Source: Flavobacteriales bacterium UBA6693
Lineage (GTDB): Bacteria; Bacteroidota; Bacteroidia; Flavobacteriales; Weeksellaceae
DNA: 6,568 bases
Reading direction: 5' to 3'
NCBI GenBank assembly: GCA_002454815.1
Contig: DKJL01000014.1
Coordinates: 1 to 6,568 of the forward strand
Numbering within the stretch: the stretch's first letter is position 1; the number at the start of each line of letters is the position of its first letter. Positions 5,411 through 6,568 of the stretch are shown here, piece by piece. A program made the translations under genes and the position numbers. The notes beneath the pieces were generated by a model, which saw only the letters and a program-made list of their open reading frames with translations, made no database searches and was not told where the DNA came from.

Positions 5411-6097
5411 TTAGTATACTTCGAGAATTTTATTTTTAAATAATTCCATTCCCAGTGTAGCATTTGTCCGGAAACAGTTTTCCAGCTTCGCGAAACCGAC
5501 CTCCAGATTGGGATCAATTACAAAGATCGGACAATTTGCCGGAAGCTCGCTGATGAGACCGGCAGCGGGAAAAACATTCATCGAGGTTCCTACAATTAAA
5601 AATAAGTCGGCTTCCGCTGCGATTTTTGCGGCAGTTTCTATTTCCGCTACTATTTCGCCAAACCAAACAATGTGTGGTCGTAGCTGTACGCCACGATCGT
5701 CAACATCACCAACATTAAGGTCTGTATGCCAATCCAGTACAGACCCTCCCTTTTTGGCAGGTCGGGCTTTATTCAGTTCCCCGTGGAGGTGCAGGACTTG
5801 GGTCGAATTTGCACGTTCGTGCAGGTCATCAACGTTCTGCGTAATGATGTTAACATCAAAATATTCTTCAAGCTCGGCGAGAATCTCATGTGCGCGGTTG
5901 GGTTTTACGTTCTGCAGTTGGCGTCGCCGCTGATTATAGAAATCGAGGACCAGCTGAGGATTTTTAATAAAAGCTTCAGGAGTGGCAACATCCTCAATTT
6001 TGTGATTTTCCCAAAGACCATCGGCATCGCGAAAAGTGCTGATGCCACTTTCAGCTGAAATTCCCGCTCCCGAGAGGACGACCAATTTTTTCTTCAT
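5411..6097 (-). CDS. cobB: Sirtuin NAD-dependent deacylase (CobB/SIRT5-like), zinc site absent
   Basis: This 228-residue Sir2 family protein should remove acyl groups from lysines using NAD+, giving nicotinamide and O-acyl-ADP-ribose, in the cytoplasm. The NAD-binding motifs are GAGISAESGISTFRD (10-24) and TQNVDDLHERA (86-96), and the catalytic base is His105 in HLHGE. VWFGE (144-148) and the GTSMNVFPAA loop (170-179) are also present. Tyr54 and Arg57 (FYNQRRRQL) match the Tyr-x-x-Arg pair that in CobB and SIRT5 accepts succinyl and malonyl lysine, so desuccinylase activity is plausible. The segment between HLHGE and RPHIVWFGE (108-139) contains no cysteine, so the usual four-Cys zinc site is lost; I recall this form in other Bacteroidota sirtuins. 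The ATG at 6097 gives the standard short bacterial N-terminus. The gene is divergent from the acetyltransferase gene at 6161 and has no visible terminator of its own. Confidence 0.94.
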   Translation of the reverse strand: MKKKLVVLSGAGISAESGISTFRDADGLWENHKIEDVATPEAFIKNPQLVLDFYNQRRRQLQNVKPNRAHEILAELEEYFDVNIITQNVDDLHERANSTQVLHLHGELNKARPAKKGGSVLDWHTDLNVGDVDDRGVQLRPHIVWFGEIVAEIETAAKIAAEADLFLIVGTSMNVFPAAGLISELPANCPIFVIDPNLEVGFAKLENCFRTNATLGMELFKNKILEVY

Positions 6098-6138
6098 GGA
6101 TTTTATTTAAAAGTTTAAAGTTAAAAAAAGAACTTATT

Positions 6139-6146
6139 TAAATTTG
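6139..6146 (+). promoter_or_regulatory. Possible -7 element of the acetyltransferase gene
   Basis: TAAATTTG fits TAnnTTTG in the 63-bp AT-rich gap between the divergent sirtuin and acetyltransferase genes. The start site would lie only about 10 nt before the ATG at 6161. No good TTG is found at the -33 position (nearest is TTT at 6114-6116, 22 nt away). In such AT-rich DNA the match could be chance. I see no clear promoter for the sirtuin gene in the same gap. Confidence 0.35.
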
Positions 6147-6160
6147 TAACAAAGCTTATT

Positions 6161-6568
6161 ATGAAAGATAAAGATTCAGTATTCATACTTCGTAAGGCAG
6201 TAGATAAAGATTTAGCAAAAATCTGGCAAATTATCCAATGTGCCATCCGCCGCCGTGCGCGTGACGGGAGCAGGCAGTGGCAGGATGGCTACCCAAATGA
6301 AAACACAATAAAGAAAGACACCGAAGCCGGGCAAGCTTATGTTTGTGTCCGAAACGGTGAAGTTGTAGGATACGCGGCACTTATTGCTGAAGTAGAGCCT
6401 GCTTACGAAGAAATTGCTGATTCCTGGAAAAAGCGGTGGCCGTACCTCGTTATTCATCGTGTCGCCGTCTCGGATCAGGCACTGGGCAGCGGAGTTGCGA
6501 CCCAAATTTTTATTCTTGCGGAAGATGTAGCGCGTAAACAGAAAATCAGCAGTATTCGAGTAGATACC
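6161..6568 (+). CDS. GNAT family N-acetyltransferase, C-terminus cut off by the window edge
   Basis: From the ATG at 6161 an open frame of 136 codons runs off the right edge. The start MKDKDSVFILRKAVDKDLAKIWQII is the typical first strand and helix of a GNAT domain. WQDGYPNENTIKKD (about residues 40-53) is a signature I associate with flavobacterial members. VRNGEVVGYAAL (about 63-74) is the beta-hairpin (motif D region). VIHRVAVSDQALGSGVATQIF (about 97-117) is motif A, with the acetyl-CoA pyrophosphate-binding QxxGxG as QALGSG. ISSIRVDT at the edge is the start of motif B. The protein should transfer an acetyl group from acetyl-CoA to an amine; the substrate cannot be told. Probably about 20-35 residues are missing. 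Its neighbour is the divergent sirtuin deacylase. Confidence 0.92.
   Translation, partial: MKDKDSVFILRKAVDKDLAKIWQIIQCAIRRRARDGSRQWQDGYPNENTIKKDTEAGQAYVCVRNGEVVGYAALIAEVEPAYEEIADSWKKRWPYLVIHRVAVSDQALGSGVATQIFILAEDVARKQKISSIRVDT

Noticed and set aside
5344..5439. GTG-started 31-codon open frame beginning MKFFLASSQSW in the small-RNA region
   Set aside because: It reads through a strong terminator hairpin and its T-tract and into the end of the convergent sirtuin gene, so a full message is unlikely.
6212..6505. Minus-strand open frame of 97 codons
   Set aside because: It is antisense to the clear GNAT acetyltransferase frame on the plus strand and has no protein-like motifs.

Overview
The window reads as chromosomal DNA from a flavobacterium, most like the Chryseobacterium/Kaistella group (Bacteroidota). 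The evidence is the TAnnTTTG-type -7 promoter elements, A-rich leaders instead of clear Shine-Dalgarno sites, and the protein families seen: an NtrC-like regulator with no DNA-binding domain, a sirtuin without zinc cysteines, and a NarL-type regulator with the flavobacterial TYKEIA...SPRTIDGYR helix-turn-helix. The organism is inferred from these traits, not from a database match. No transposon, phage, CRISPR or tRNA signal was found.

Layout. On the minus strand at the left are a partial unrecognised gene (1-296) and a DJ-1/PfpI-family stress protein (286-840), overlapping by 11 bp and read as one unit. Next, also on the minus strand, come yggS (PLP homeostasis, 2330-3001) and a sigma-54-type response regulator (1071-2255) that ends in a clear intrinsic terminator (1022-1049). 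yggS has a textbook flavobacterial promoter (TTG-N19-TATTTTTG).

On the plus strand, 3197-5275 is a tightly overlapping three-gene signalling operon: a seven-helix membrane protein, a one-helix histidine kinase with a non-ATG start, and a NarL/LuxR-type response regulator. The layout suggests the seven-helix protein is the detached sensor module of the kinase. Downstream lies a short region (5276-5390) with its own -7 element and an intrinsic terminator, so it probably encodes a small RNA of about 55-60 nt.

The most interesting point is that the promoter of the operon and the promoter of this small-RNA candidate both carry the 16-bp box TTAGGGTGTTTWCACG (15 of 16 positions identical). In both it lies exactly 24 bp before a TAnnTTTG element, and neither has a recognisable -33 TTG. 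The DNA between box and -7 element is unrelated in the two copies. The simplest reading is that the box is the operator of the operon's own response regulator, which would activate its own operon and a small RNA just downstream.

At the right, a class III-like sirtuin deacylase lacking the zinc site (5411-6097, minus) is divergent from a GNAT N-acetyltransferase (6161 to the edge, plus) across 63 bp.
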